Part shown: one piece after another, positions 1-11,133 of the stretch
Position numbering within the stretch: position 1 is the first letter of the stretch
Layout of the letters: every line of letters starts with the position of its first letter
Origin: Paramacrobiotus metropolitanus
Lineage: Eukaryota; Tardigrada; Eutardigrada; Parachela; Macrobiotidae
Length of the DNA stretch: 64,000 nucleotides
Assembly (NCBI RefSeq): GCF_019649055.1
Contig: NW_026570293.1
Span: forward strand, 434,001-498,000
Reading direction: 5' to 3'
Position numbers and translations under genes: made by a program
Notes under the pieces: model-generated
Database searches by the model: none
What the model saw: only the letters and a program-made list of their open reading frames with translations
What the model was told of the DNA's origin: nothing

Positions 1-250
1 CTTTATCGCTGTACGTAAGCCGCTTCTCTCCTCTCAGTAGTGTCTCATTAAAATCGGCATCAAGTTACATTGTAGGACGGCGTGGCGTAAGAAAGAGCAC
101 AAACCACCTTTGAAATCAAATTTATATATCAAGAAGCGCGCAATCATCCTTACAAATGCAACTATAACATCCAAATATCAGCCCCTGAAAGTGTACAAAA
201 CATTCAGACAGGAACATTGTGAGAATGCCTTAAACAGGAAAACACTCATT

Positions 251-3200
251 TCACGTCTTAGCAGCACGCTTCCGCGGCTTCTCATCCGTATCTTCACGGT
301 TCCGCGGCTTTCCACTCCGGCCGCCGCTGTGCACCTGGTTGCGATGGCGCTCCAGTTTCCATCTGGAGTGGAAGCTCTTCCCGCACAGCGGACAGGGATG
401 CTGGTGGACTGTGCCGATCCCGTGTTTGAGCATGTGCATGCCGAGGGCGTAGCGGTTGCGCTTAACATCGCCGCAGACACTGCAGGCGCACACCGCCTTG
501 GCGTTGTGCAAGCGGCGGTTGTGCCGGCTGAGGCTCAGGTAGGTGTCGAAGGTCTTGGGACAGTGCGGACACAGGAAGCCCTCGTCCTGTCGGTGCATCA
601 CTGCGTGATACCCCAACTGCGGCCAGGAGGGGAAGAGTTGGGCGCAGTACAGGCAGCGCTTGGCGCGGTGATGCTGCAAAGCATCGAAATGAATTCAAGA
701 ATTTTTTTAGATTTTAGACGGCGAAAGAGTTTTTTAGACAGCGGTTATCTATCCAAATGCAACGGGGAAACGCGATATGTGTTATGGGTACAATCCCCGA
801 GCAGGATAGCATCGAAGAAGTGTTTTTGTTATAAAACTCGTTTTTTCTAGTACTCAGTTTGTACTTCCATAACGATACTTATTAAAGGCATCAGAATTTT
901 TTTAAGTTTATTTCTAGAATTAGAAAAAAGATTGTCCCTAAATCTTTTTCGGCTCAGACCGGTCTTCATAGTCGACCGAAGCGAAGGTCTTCTATGTTCA
1001 CGAAAACGGGATTTTTGTCGGTCACGTACAAATTTTTGTAAAATTAATATGATTAATTTTATTTCGTAAATTTTATTTGGATTATTTTGTATTGTAATAC
1101 AAAACTAAAACATATTTGAAAATGTAATTTTTTGAATTGTAATAAATTTGACTGCGACGTTTCATCACAGAGGCAACCATAAGTCGGCTGTCCGTGGTGA
1201 TCTCAGCGAGGGAGGGTAGTCAGATGAAGTCCTGTCTGTGGAGGAAATTCCGAAAAATGGCGATGGAGCGGAATCGAACCGCTGGCTACCGAGTGAGATC
1301 CACGTAGCACAGCCACTGTGCCATCGCCGCTGTTGGCGAAGATCAAGATATTTGTGCTTGAGCTTGAGCCAACCAGGTAGGGCAGCTGCTGTGGGTAAAG
1401 AGGATTCTCCTCTTACAGTTTGAACGATCAAATTATCGTCGGGCTTCGCTTGGGTCTTCTAGTGGTAGATTATTATTGCCTTATTATCTTGTTTTTTTTA
1501 AAGAATAAATAAAACCATGATTTCTATGCATTTAAAACAAAAAATTCTCCTTTTTCTAAAATTCCACTGTTGCGAAAGTTTTTTCGCATATTATTTTTCC
1601 CATTTGTTTTACCAACCATTTCATGGGCAGTCAGCTGTTTCTGCGACGCATACTCCTTTTGACACTCTCCGCACGTAAACTTCCCAACCGGATCCGCGGA
1701 CTTCTCGGGATGCACGTTCCGCAAATGCTGCCCCATAAACTTCACGCTGACATACAGCTCACAATAGGCGCACTTCTCCCGCGGGCGGTAGGTCTTGCGG
1801 TGCTTCTCCACATGGGCGATCAGCGCGGCCATCGTTCCGCACTCCTCCTGACACCCCGGACACGCGGTGGCGCCGCCCTCTTCCACGGCGGCGGCGTCAT
1901 GGCCCCGCGTGTGCAACGCCAACAACGCCGCCGACTCGAAGGAGAACATACACGCCGTGCACACATGCAGCCCCTCCGTCGCCGGCTTCGTCCGCTGCGC
2001 GACGGAATTAGACATCCGGAACGCACGCTGCACGAACCTGGCACCGTTGTCCTTCAATTCAGCGACCTTCTGCAAGACCTCCAAGTACTCCATCAACGAG
2101 TCCGCGCCGGTTGTCGGATCACACTGCTCCAGGAGTTTCGGGAGCTGCTCGAGACGGCTGTTGACGCGGACCTCTAATTTCCGTCCCTCCGTCTTTCGGC
2201 GACCTCCTGACTTCATCGGTGATGCATCCTTCGTACCAATCTGCAGATTCTGCACCGCTTGATCGAACGCTTTATACCGCGCGTTGTACATTTTATACTG
2301 GTACGGATTCACTTCAACCACGGCTTTCAACTCTTCAATCGCTTCTTGTCGCCGGCTTCCCAATTTCCCCAATCTGACGTCGGTGACCCTGTTTTTCTTC
2401 ATGTCAGTGAGGGTGTTTAGGAGTTCCATGTAGCGCTGGAACACCGGTCCGGCGGCGTCGTTGAAACGCAGTTGTGCGTCCGCTGCTTGCGCCAAACAAA
2501 AATGCACGAAGGTTTTCAGAGCGCCGCGGGTATTGCCCACGGCCTCCGGGCCCAGGAGACGCACGACGCTGTCGAAGGCGGCGTTGCGGTGGTTGCCGGG
2601 AGCGTACTGGTACGGGTTGACCTGGACCACCGCTTCCAGGCGTTTCACCGCTTCCGGGTTATCGTGACGGAAGCGGAAGGGACGTTTGCGCTTTTCTGCA
2701 GTAAAATAACGAAACCGTTACACGCACCGTGAAACAGATTATAAGAACAGGATGAATCAACAGTTGGCTTAATTTTCACACGGGGTAAAGGGAGAATAAA
2801 CGACTCGTGCGAATTAACGCCGATTTCCAAAGATTTTGGCTGTTTTTTTCCAATGATGCATTTAAATCATTTAAATTACTGTCTACCAGCGCAAATCAAC
2901 GCACAGGCTAATCAACGCTTTATACGCTTCCTATAATTGACAATACATTTCAGTATTTACTTTCTCACCAAACAACGAGCGGACCAGAATTACACTGTGC
3001 GACAAAAAGGACATGCTTCGCTGTAACGCATAATACGCACACAAGCGCTTTTTTTTCGAATCCGATGCTGCCAATTTGTAACCGCTGTATGGGTTTCTTC
3101 TGCACACGTATTTATTAATTTAACTAATGAAATTTTCTGAACCGTAGACAGTACTCTATTTTTTTATTCTACAGGGTGCCAAAACCTTACTGCGGGGTAT

Positions 3201-4910
3201 CGCTGTGGAAACTGCGGGATCATTCCCTCCATCGCCAGCATCCACTGCCGATGGCATTTCCGCTTCCCCATCTTCTTCTTCTGAGGCGGTTTCCTCTTCC
3301 GAATCACCAGCGTCTCTTTCGCTGTCCGTATCGTCGCTGTCTTCTTCGTTTATTGCCTCCGCGTGTGACGTCAAATCTTCACGTGCCGGTAAACGATCAA
3401 CAGCGTCGGCTGGCGTAATATGTTCGTCCGACGGAAAGGAATCAGGCAAACCGGACGCGGGGACCAGATCATCAACATACGCTGTTGGCCGCGCTATCTT
3501 CATGTTTTTACGATGGCGAACTACGAAATCCACGACAATAAAAAAACAATTGCAGCAACGGAAGACAAACAGCCACTAAATCACCAAATAAATCGAAATA
3601 TTACAACTACTCGTAGCACATAGGGTGAAGTTCACTGAAAGATTTCCTGGGGATATGGGGAGAGGGCTGAACGTTTACGGGCTGGGCTACTCGAAAATAA
3701 ATCAACCAATCAATCACTATCACTCACCAGGCTTCTTATTACTAATCTCCTGCAGACGTCCCGAGATTCCCAAGGCCCTGGCGTAATTAAACGAATACCA
3801 GACTTTCAGTTCTTCCCCCGCTGCAATGTCCCTTTTTGTCGCGAAGTACACCTGTCCGTCGACGTTGTAGGCGGTGAGATTGCATTCAGCGGTGTGGATG
3901 GCCAGTCGGACGAATTGCATCCAGTTGCAGCCGTGAGGGGAGTCCGCGTGGAAGCGCAGGATGCCCTGCAGCGTGGGACGGTCCGGAATGCCGAAGGAAG
4001 ACTGTTGCAGCTTGGCGTGCGGACACAGGACGCCGCGCATCGGTCCGAAGACCGTGCGGGCGGGAAAACTACACTGCGCGCGGACTCCGCAAGGTAACTC
4101 TGTATGTAATACGATCGCAGTTGACGCACAGCCAGAACATCATTGACGGCAGATAAAACAAGGAGGCTTGATAAGAGACATGAAATCAGAAAAGTCGAAA
4201 ATTTTGCAATACACACACCAATCATCACTAAATGAAGATTAGACTTAGTACTTATGGAACAATATAAATAAACGAGAATCGAGAGAATACAAAAAAAATA
4301 AAATACATCTCTTCCAGGATTGATTAAGAATATTCTGTGGGATTCATTGTCCGTTGTCTTACCGTCTTCTGGTGTGCGGATGAAGGAGAAGGACGAAGGG
4401 AGCGTGGCCAGCGCCAAGGGTATCACCTCCGCGTCGGGCACAGAATGTGAATGCAACGGACACGGCTCATCCAGCACATTCCGCGAGCAGTGCCCGCAGC
4501 CACCGTGCGAAGGAGTATTTTCTTTATTTACTGATGGTCGCCCTAAAACAGTCCCCAAGGCTTACAATTCGACTAACAACTTACGGAGAAAAGCGCTCCT
4601 AAAAATTCACGCTTCAGCGTCTATTTTAATGGCAGTAGAAAAAAGATGAGGAAGATAAACATGACCACCAAAGTGAATATAATTCATAGAAATTTAGGAA
4701 ATCCATTTAGGAATTTAGCCACAACCTCCCATGCGAGCCATCTGGCGTGCTCGTACTTCTTTGGGGTTTACCTCCCAAACTCAGCGAAGATGATGTGGGC
4801 AGCAGAGATTTGGCCGCCGCCTTGCTGGAGACCCGTTGGACTGCAGCAGGAGCGCGGGCTGCGGGAGATGCAGAACGTGATGAAACATGGAGGGAAGCGT
4901 TGGGTTCCAT
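251..4910 (-). CDS. PRDM-type PR/SET and C2H2 zinc-finger protein, copy 1
   Basis: Probable nuclear chromatin or DNA-binding protein. Inferred minus-strand exons are 4910-4772, 4542-4363, 4099-3728, 3520-3191, 2695-1617 and 673-251; phases close to about 840 residues. Exon 2 encodes a pre-SET zinc knuckle (CGHC, then CPLHSH), as in some vertebrate PRDM proteins. Exon 3 is a PR/SET domain (CNWMQFVRLA, GEELKVWYSFNYARALGI). Exon 5 opens with KRKR, carries two NPYQY-type repeats and C2H2 fingers; exon 6 has four more. Two oddities: the codon aligned with the initiator ATG of copies 2 and 3 is ACG (4967-4965), with no in-frame ATG between it and an upstream stop, so I start at the conserved internal ATG at 4910. 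The basic run ending exon 1 in the other copies is also missing, because the donor (GTAAAC) lies earlier. It could be functional with a shorter N-terminus or a decaying copy. Family assignment is firm; the start is uncertain. Confidence 0.75.
733..789 (+). mobile_element. Retroelement C-terminal tail remnant (RQRLSIQMQRGNA motif)
   Basis: In one plus frame this short stretch reads RQRLSIQMQRGNAICVMGT. The same signature ends the better preserved fragments at 40020-40548 and 42731-43045. No coding continuation is seen on either side, so it is a short relic lying inside an intron of the PRDM-type gene. Confidence 0.55.
1258..1328 (-). tRNA. tRNA-like sequence, probably a pseudogene or SINE head
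   Basis: On the minus strand there is a perfect 7-bp acceptor stem (GGCGATG with CATCGCC), a D-arm-like hairpin containing an A-box match (TGGCACAGTGG), and a perfect 5-bp T-arm with the B-box GGTTCGATTCC. The region between the D and T arms does not form a standard anticodon arm: the best 17-nt fold pairs only three of five positions and lacks U33. I therefore call it a tRNA-derived relic rather than a working tRNA gene. It lies inside an intron of PRDM-type copy 1, on the same strand as that gene. Confidence 0.45.
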
Positions 4911-5609
4911 CGGGATCGCAGCAGGCAACTCATAGAAAGAGCCACTCGCCACTTCGCTCTTCTCCGTCTGGCAGTTTAACTCCAGCAAAGACACGAAGCT
5001 CAAACTGATTATTTATCATGTCAAAATCAATTTCAAATAAGAAATTATGATTACGTACAAATTACAATCTTAGAAATGCTAAAATTTTTATTTCGCTTAC
5101 GCTCGTACACACTGACAAACACTGTAAAGGCTGTAAGGCTTGACAAACTGCACAGGAAGTGGTTCAGCTGGACCACTGTAACAGACTGCCCGCGGGCGGT
5201 TACACCTTACACGAATGCTGGATGTTTGCTGTTGTCGTAACAGTCGTCTTCTTCAACTTTTTCCAAATGTTCATGTTTCGTTCAGCAACTGCAAAAGCCC
5301 GAAGCTGATATTCATAGAAAAAAATTTACGCTGGATAATTCAAATGTTACAAGTTTAAAACTTTAAAGAAAGAAATCGAAACTGCTATTCGTGGTAAACA
5401 ACGTTGCCAGCCGTTGCAAGCCACCTGCATGCTGCCGGTTAGCCGGATGTGCGCGTGTGTGATGGCGCATGCCAGCCAGACGACGCAACAGAATGACGCC
5501 AGTCGCGTGGATCACTGATTCTCACCATTCCTAGTTTACCTAATTCACAGCTGCTTATGCGTTGTCATGTTTACAATTTTACATGTTTCTGAGTGAGAAC
5601 CGATGAGAA
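4911..5609. other. Upstream region of PRDM-type copy 1
   Basis: Holds the sequence aligned with the N-terminal codons of the paralogues (to 4967) and then non-coding DNA up to the left inverted repeat of the 4.4-kb element. No convincing gene is seen. A promoter for copy 1 would be expected here but no motif can be singled out. Confidence 0.4.
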
Positions 5610-5734
5610 CTAGAAGAAAACGGACCTTATATAAACACAAAATGGCGACGGCTTACGTCATAAACTGGAGTTGGGAGCTGGACTTTCTAGTTACAATTCC
5701 CGGTTGCACTTTATAACTACAGCTCCCAACTCCC
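5610..5734 (+). repeat. Left inverted repeat of the 4.4-kb element
   Basis: Pairs with 9920-10043 on the opposite strand with only a few mismatches. The arm contains a TATA-like box followed by an ATG (AAAATGGCG); the left copy opens a 24-codon ORF, but the reading frame differs in the right copy. The arm may therefore carry a promoter, but that is inference. Confidence 0.7.
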
Positions 5735-5951
5735 ATACATGAGTCATCACAACTGTACACTGTATATATTCGCTACATATGCAGTACTAACATCCGCACA
5801 CAATTCGATGATATTATCAGTGCACAAAATTTTAATTTTTGGTTGTATTATATGATCGGTTGTCTGGATTGTGTTTTCAGTTTAAAGTAAGTATTAAAGG
5901 CACGAAATCATAATAAATCATCATACATAAGCAAGAAAATATACTATCAAA

Positions 5952-6393
5952 ATGGCACGCCTAGTGTGTAAAAAGAACTTTTGTGAAGCAGTTATGGGAA
6001 CATGCATTGTTCTAATGTTAATTTTAATAATATTGCTCGAGGCCTTTTTCGGAGTAAGTCATAATATGAAAACCGGTACCAACAACTGTTCAGCACTGAC
6101 AGTTGAAGATTTAATCAACGGAAATGTCACCCCATGGTCGAGTGTTAAATTCCGTGTCGACAATTCGACGCTTGTAATATGTAAGTCGAAACCGTTTATT
6201 TATTTCTTTTGCGGAAACCTCCAATTTACGCTTATTCCGCGTAATGTTAAACGGATAGTTCACGGTTATATCATTTGGCTGGTCTAGCGGTGCCAGGCTT
6301 TCTAATAGCATTTCCTTCAGGCTTTCGAGGTTCAACTGTCTCCTGGCTTTCTTTGTTAAGGTATAGCATCCCCGAAACTATGTACACATAAAA
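5952..6393 (+). CDS. Possible small signal-anchor protein inside the 4.4-kb element
   Basis: An ATG at 5952 opens a reading frame with a strongly hydrophobic segment (residues about 15-35, rich in Leu, Ile, Val) followed by an acidic stretch with NCS and NST glycosylation sites. A good donor (GTAAGTC) sits at 6180, and an acceptor (TTCCTTCAG) at about 6321-6329 would join a short terminal exon ending near 6393. The protein would be about 95 residues with one membrane segment. It resembles no family I recognise. An overlapping minus-strand ORF (6335-6111) is an alternative, so this call is weak. Confidence 0.3.
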
Positions 6394-6904
6394 AATATAC
6401 CATGTGTTACAACACAATATGAACTAAAAACATCAGCTTCACTTACTTCGTGTACAAGAAATTCATAATTTCTGCAGCTAGCGGAGTAATTGTTAATAGA
6501 AATGCACCTTTAGCTCCAGTGGAAAAAAAATTTGCGGCGACCCTGGCGGACTTTTTCCAGTTGATCTGCACGCACGCATAAGCATGCACGCAATAGACCA
6601 TAAGACTGCAAATAACTGTCAAAATTGGTTACACAGTATGGTCATAATGTACAGTGATAAAGAAAATAATATTCCATCGTAGCGGTTAGTTTTTATGATT
6701 ATTTATGAATAAATAAGCTGAGAATAGAGGAAATAGTAATGACCACTAAAAAGCAATTATATTTTATTCACTGTACGTTGAAAGGCTTTGACGAGCCTGA
6801 TGCGTTAAAGTGCTCCTCCATAGTGTAAAAGAATGTAAACAACTTGTTGAATCAAACAGTGAAAGTGAACCAATATAACTGTGCAGTGTACAGTAGTATC
6901 CATA

Positions 6905-6962
6905 CGAGGACCATTGGGTGCTGTGAACATACCCTTCACGATTAGGCTGCGATGAACATCCG
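6905..6962 (+). repeat. Left terminal inverted repeat of the Tigger-like element
   Basis: The 58-bp arm is the reverse complement of 9358-9415 except for about two bases. It directly abuts a TA dinucleotide. Confidence 0.9.
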
Positions 6963-7175
6963 ACTAGTCTGCAGCTCGCAACACTACTGGCATCACGGTC
7001 TGAATTTTAAAATTAAATCCAAGTTTAAAACGCACAACATCCAGTACGAGTACATATTTGTTTATTTCTTGTTATGTTCTATTTTTGATTTGTTGTAATG
7101 ATGTTTGTTTTACTTTTTTTCTAATAAATCTGATTTGTTACGTGTACTAAATCCAACTGTCCAAAAATATCAGCT

Positions 7176-9139
7176 ATGGATCTAGTCTCTAGAGCTTGTC
7201 ATAATGCTGCTATGGATGCAGCAGTCAAGTCATGTCAGGAGGGAATTTTATCGCAGGCTTCTGCCGCAAAGGTCTACAGAGTTAATCGCACGACACTAGG
7301 AAGACGACTGAAAGGAATTGTGCCTCAACAGAATGGGCAATGGCAGCGGATATTTACTGATCCTGAGGAGAACTTCATTGCGGACACCATGCTGCGCTGT
7401 GCAAGGCTTGGAGTGCCTCTAAATAAACCGATGTTAAAACGGATTATTCCTCCACTGTTGAGAGAAAAAGGTAAAACGCTTTAAAATAATGCTTTTGGCG
7501 CCGATAAAATTGCAGTATCGTAAAGAAAAAAAATTCCGTTATTTGGCTCTTGTTCACGCATCACACGTTTGTAGGTTTTGCCGTCGAGAAACAACGTTTT
7601 ACGGAGGATTGGCACTATGGCTTTTTAAAGCGTCACCCAGAAATTAAACAGCGCATTTCTCACAGTGCAAACCGGAAAAAATCACGTGAATGGACCGTAA
7701 AAAACCGCCAAGGATGGCTTAAGAAGCTGAGCGAGCTGCACATGAGCGGATACCTGGAGGACCCTCGCGGTGTCTGGAATTTTGATGAGTCTGCATTTCA
7801 AGTGGCAGAGCGAGTTACTTCGGTTTATGCAAGAAAAGGGACAAAAGATGTACTCTCTTATTTTGATGGTAACGACAGAGAGCTGGTTACTGTTCTGGCT
7901 GGCGGAAACGCTGCGGGAGAGATTATGAGACCGTTAATTCTGTTCGATGGCAAGGTGATGATGGCTTCTCGACTGGACGGAACCGATGATCGCTGTTATG
8001 TCGGGGTTAACAATTCAGGGATTATGGACACGGAGACATTTGTTAATTACCTTCGACGCGTAGTCATTCCTGCCATGACAGCGGAAAAGGTAATTCAGAA
8101 ACATCACGGTAATAAAAGAACTCACAAGCATAAACATTATTATACAACTAATAATAATGACGTTATTTAGTATTATTATTATAAGACCCATAATAGTTAA
8201 ATTGATTATTTTTAATTTCTGCGTAGCCAATGGCACAGTGCAGATAAATAAATAAGTATTAAAATTATCATTTGTAGAACGTTATCTTCTTGGATGGCCA
8301 TAGTTCCCATATGCTGAACGATGAATTCATTCACGAGTGTTTGATGTCGGAAAAAGATATTACCGTAGTGATTTTTCCCTCTGGACAGACTGATAAACTG
8401 CAGCCCATGGACATTAAAGTTTTCGGGCCAGTTAAGAAGTACTGGCGGGATTACTTGCGACTGCAGCCACTCTTATTGGACGAAGCGGTAAAAACTTTAA
8501 CATTTAGTGGTAATGTGCCCGTGAGTATAATTTCCATTTAAAATACAGATATCCAAGCAGAATTTTGCGAAACACTTGATGGCAAAATGGAACGATTTCA
8601 ACATGCCGTCAAATATAATTTCCGGTTTCAAAGCATCGGGGATTTTTCCATATAATCCAGAGAACGTGTGTCGCGCTGTGGATGAGCCCACCAATGATGT
8701 AAACCCCGAAACATTACAGCAGGACCAACCTGAACTGTTAACCTTTCGCGAAGTTTATGCAAACGAATTGATGGAACTCAAACAGTTTGTTCGCGTGAAA
8801 TTTCATGCGCCTAATTCTACGGCTGAAGAAATCGCAGAAATCCTTGTTGATAAGATGGAAGGGTTTAAGCCAACTGTGGCGCCTGGTAACATTGCCCAAG
8901 GATTTTTCGACCGTCTGACAGAGCTCCACCCTCGAAAGGAAAAAAGACCCACTGACCAACGTTTGCGGATGGATAGCGGAGCGATTATCACGAGCTCAGA
9001 GTTTCAGAAAGCGCGTGCCGAACATCAGCAAAAACGCCAGAAAGTTCCACAGAAATCTAATGGCCGTGCTGTGTTGGGCAATCTTACGAATACGCCAACA
9101 AAAGTTACCAAACGGACTTTCAAAAAACGCAAAATTTAA
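7176..9139 (+). CDS. Tigger/pogo-type transposase, DDE superfamily endonuclease
   Basis: Catalyses cut-and-paste transposition into TA sites. Exons 7176-7470, 7575-8089, 8278-8520 and 8549-9139 have matching phases and give 547 residues. An N-terminal helix-turn-helix of pipsqueak type lies at about residues 5-50 (ILSQASAAKVYRVNRTTLGRRL), followed by a CENP-B-like DNA-binding region (FLKRHPEIKQRIS). The DDE_1 catalytic domain shows three acidic sites: D in WNFDES, D in FLDGHSSH and D in KLQPMDIKVF. The basic C-terminus suits nuclear localisation. No stop or frameshift is seen, so the enzyme may be active or only recently silenced. Length fits pogo/Tigger transposases (about 450-600 residues). 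Confidence 0.88.
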
Positions 9140-9357
9140 CTGAAAACGTATTATGTGCAAATTTTTGTGTTGTACTCGTTCGGGCTAATAATAGGTATTT
9201 TGTTCTGTGACTTGAAATTGTGAAGCACTATGATCTTCTAAAATGTGGTTTGAAGATCCAATAATTTTTTTCTGAACCGTAATTTGTCGAAATAGACGGT
9301 AAAAACAGTTTAGAATAACATTTTTACCAAAATAAAATTTTCTGTAAAGTCAGTTCC

Positions 9358-9415
9358 CGGGTGTTCATCGCAGCCTAAACGTGAAGGGTATGTTCACAGC
9401 ACCCAATGGTCCTCG
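9358..9415 (-). repeat. Right terminal inverted repeat of the Tigger-like element
   Basis: Partner of 6905-6962, followed by the TA target duplication at 9416-9417. Confidence 0.9.
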
Positions 9416-9584
9416 TACAGTACACTGGGCACATGTCGAGTTTCACAGTTATATCCAAGTCGTGCACAATCCAGATAAGCAATTAAACTACTCGGTAAGT
9501 TGGCAAATAATTATGTATATTACAAGTGCACAGCATTACTACAAGTGTTTTCAATAATTAAGAGACGCGCATGGTGTGTAGCAC

Positions 9585-9825
9585 CATAGCTGACGAGCTA
9601 GCTGCGCTAATGTGCCAGTGCCGCTGCATGCGGTAAAAGAATGTAAACAACCACTTGCACGCGTGCAACACGGCTGCACAGGTAGCTGCATCTGGGCTGC
9701 GAGCCTCCTTGAGGTTTGCACAGCATGTGTATCAGTGATACACTGGCTGGCTATCGCTGACGAGCCAGCTGAGCTAATGTGCTAGTGCCGCTCCATGCGG
9801 TAAAAGAATGTAAACAACTTGTGTG
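9585..9825 (+). repeat. Tandem subterminal repeats of the 4.4-kb element
   Basis: Two copies, about 165 bp apart, of a segment reading GCTGACGAGC, then AGCTAATGTGC, then GCGGTAAAAGAATGTAAAC. A third, diverged copy lies at about 6790-6850 at the other end. Subterminal repeats often bind the mobilising transposase; that role is inferred. Confidence 0.6.
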
Positions 9826-9919
9826 TGTGAATATCAGTAAGTGAGTAAATTAGGTAGTGTACTTCTATACAGTGTACATATGCAGTAATCATATGCTGCA
9901 GTTGTGCTGAATCATATGC

Positions 9920-10043
9920 TGCAGTTGGGAGCTGCAAGTACAATGTACAACCGGGAATTGTAACTAGAAAGTCCAGCTCCCAACTCCAGTTTATGACGTA
10001 ACCGACGCCATTTTGTGTTTATATAAGGTCCGTTTTCTTCTAG
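9920..10043 (-). repeat. Right inverted repeat of the 4.4-kb element
   Basis: Reverse complement of 5610-5734 with few differences, including the TATATAAA box. Confidence 0.7.
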
Positions 10044-11133
10044 AACTGTTACAATGGTGCACGTAAGGAATGTGGCTACATTATTGTGATCAGTACGAGA
10101 ATGTTCGTTGGATCTGTACGCGAAGGATACGTGATTTCTGTCGGTCATATTTAATCGCTTGTTAATGCTTTACACAATATCATTACTTTACATCGAATCT
10201 GGAGTTCAGTCTGTTATCCGTTAATCATTAAAAACGTTAACATCCAGTTATCGCGCAGTGCACGGTTACGAGTCTAACAACGTGAGAAGGCATAGCGCTA
10301 CTACGGTGAATCAAAATTTTGATTCACCGGAGTAATACTACTCCTTCTCACGTATGTACTGTACTCTTTCCATTATGCCCGTGACGAGCGGCTGCGACTA
10401 CCGTAAAAATATAGTCGTCAACCGTAAAAATATACTCGTAGTCATTCACTGTCATTGGGTCTCCGTAAATCTTGGTCCGAATCTTATCACGGCACTTGGA
10501 TGCGGCGAAGGAGATTGCGCCTTTTCAATTTTTGGAGTTTTAACCACCAGAAAATTAAAGCCTTAAAATGGCTTTTTCTTTGGTGGATACAACTCCACGT
10601 TCGTTATCATTCGGTGGACAGCGCCAAGAAACAGCCTAGTAAGTAACTGAAGTTGCATAAGGCGGGGATGTGTTTCCCGGTCTCATCATTCCTTTGGTTA
10701 GCCGGATACAACAAGTATGTAAAGGTCACTGAACGACCACACCGACCAGTCTGGTTTTTCCGAAAATTTAGCGAGGATACAGCTTTTGGCTGTTTTGGAT
10801 GCTTAAATACAGTATCAGCGATGAATCTGTCTACTTTAAATAAGTATCCACGCTAGCACTTGCTGTTATTTTGACGGATTGCCGAATAAAAATCAAGTAT
10901 AGTACATACAGTACTGGTACTACTGTACTACGTGTCCCTCGCTTGTTGGCAAATTCATTCAATTATTTTCATAGAACAAAACAAATCCTCCTGTAACGGC
11001 TTAATACAAAACAAATCACAATGCGTCGTGAACGAAGAACCCAAAAAACCTGGAACGGAAGTTATTCGAATGCTGAAAATGATAAACCACCACCCTCACT
11101 ATGCATTCAAACGCCTCGAAGTACATCGCAAAT
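10044..11133. other. Gene-poor spacer with a perfect-core palindrome
   Basis: Between the 4.4-kb element and the 3' end of PRDM-type copy 2. It holds the palindrome at 10281-10352; short ORFs here show no family features. The 3' UTR of copy 2 should lie at the upper end. Confidence 0.4.
10281..10352. repeat. 72-bp interrupted palindrome
   Basis: The centre CGGTGAATCAAAATTTTGATTCACCG is a perfect 26-bp palindrome (10304-10329). The outer ends CGTGAGAAGG and CCTTCTCACG also pair, with mismatched segments between. It could be a transposon footprint, a tiny foldback element or a cruciform. Confidence 0.7.

Larger units (their letters stand above)
674..1616 (-). other. Last intron of PRDM-type copy 1 holding repeat debris
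   Basis: A 943-bp intron between a GTTGGT donor and a TTTGCAG acceptor. It is longer than the same intron in copy 2 (about 350 bp) and copy 3 (about 720 bp). It contains a tRNA-like sequence (1258-1328) and a retroelement tail fragment (733-789); the rest is AT-rich with no coding signal. Confidence 0.6.
6905..9415 (+). mobile_element. Tigger/pogo-like DNA transposon, apparently complete
   Basis: Terminal inverted repeats of 58 bp (6905-6962 and 9358-9415) differ at only two positions. Both ends begin CGAGGACCATTGGGTGCTGT and are flanked by TA (6903-6904 and 9416-9417), the target duplication of Tc1/mariner/pogo elements. The 2,511-bp element contains one four-exon transposase gene with no visible lesion. 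Near-identical ends and an open reading frame suggest a recent insertion. It sits inside the 4.4-kb inverted-repeat element, giving a relative age order. Confidence 0.9.
5610..10043. mobile_element. 4.4-kb inverted-repeat-bounded element hosting a nested Tigger
   Basis: Bounded by inverted repeats of about 125 bp (5610-5734 and 9920-10043) that are nearly identical. They share CTAGAAGAAAACGGACC, a TATATAAA box and the motif GGAGTTGGGAGCTGG. Within each arm the GGGAGTTGGGAGCT motif recurs inverted, giving a hairpin. Next to the arms lie copies of a roughly 70-bp subterminal repeat containing GTAAAAGAATGTAAACAAC (about 6790-6850, 9585-9660 and 9750-9825). The only non-Tigger coding candidate is the ORF at 5952. 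No known transposase is seen outside the nested element, so this is probably a non-autonomous DNA transposon or foldback element. The superfamily is not identified. Confidence 0.6.

Noticed and set aside
1623-2177. Plus-strand ORF of 184 codons across the zinc-finger exon of PRDM-type copy 1
   Set aside because: It is antisense to an exon with clear C2H2 spacing; GC-rich third positions create long antisense ORFs. The same shadow appears at 11780-12331 and 12141-12557.
6111-6335. Minus-strand ORF overlapping the possible signal-anchor protein
   Set aside because: Composition is protein-like but it has no ATG-linked signal, no clear splice partner and overlaps the better plus-strand model. 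Left as an alternative only.
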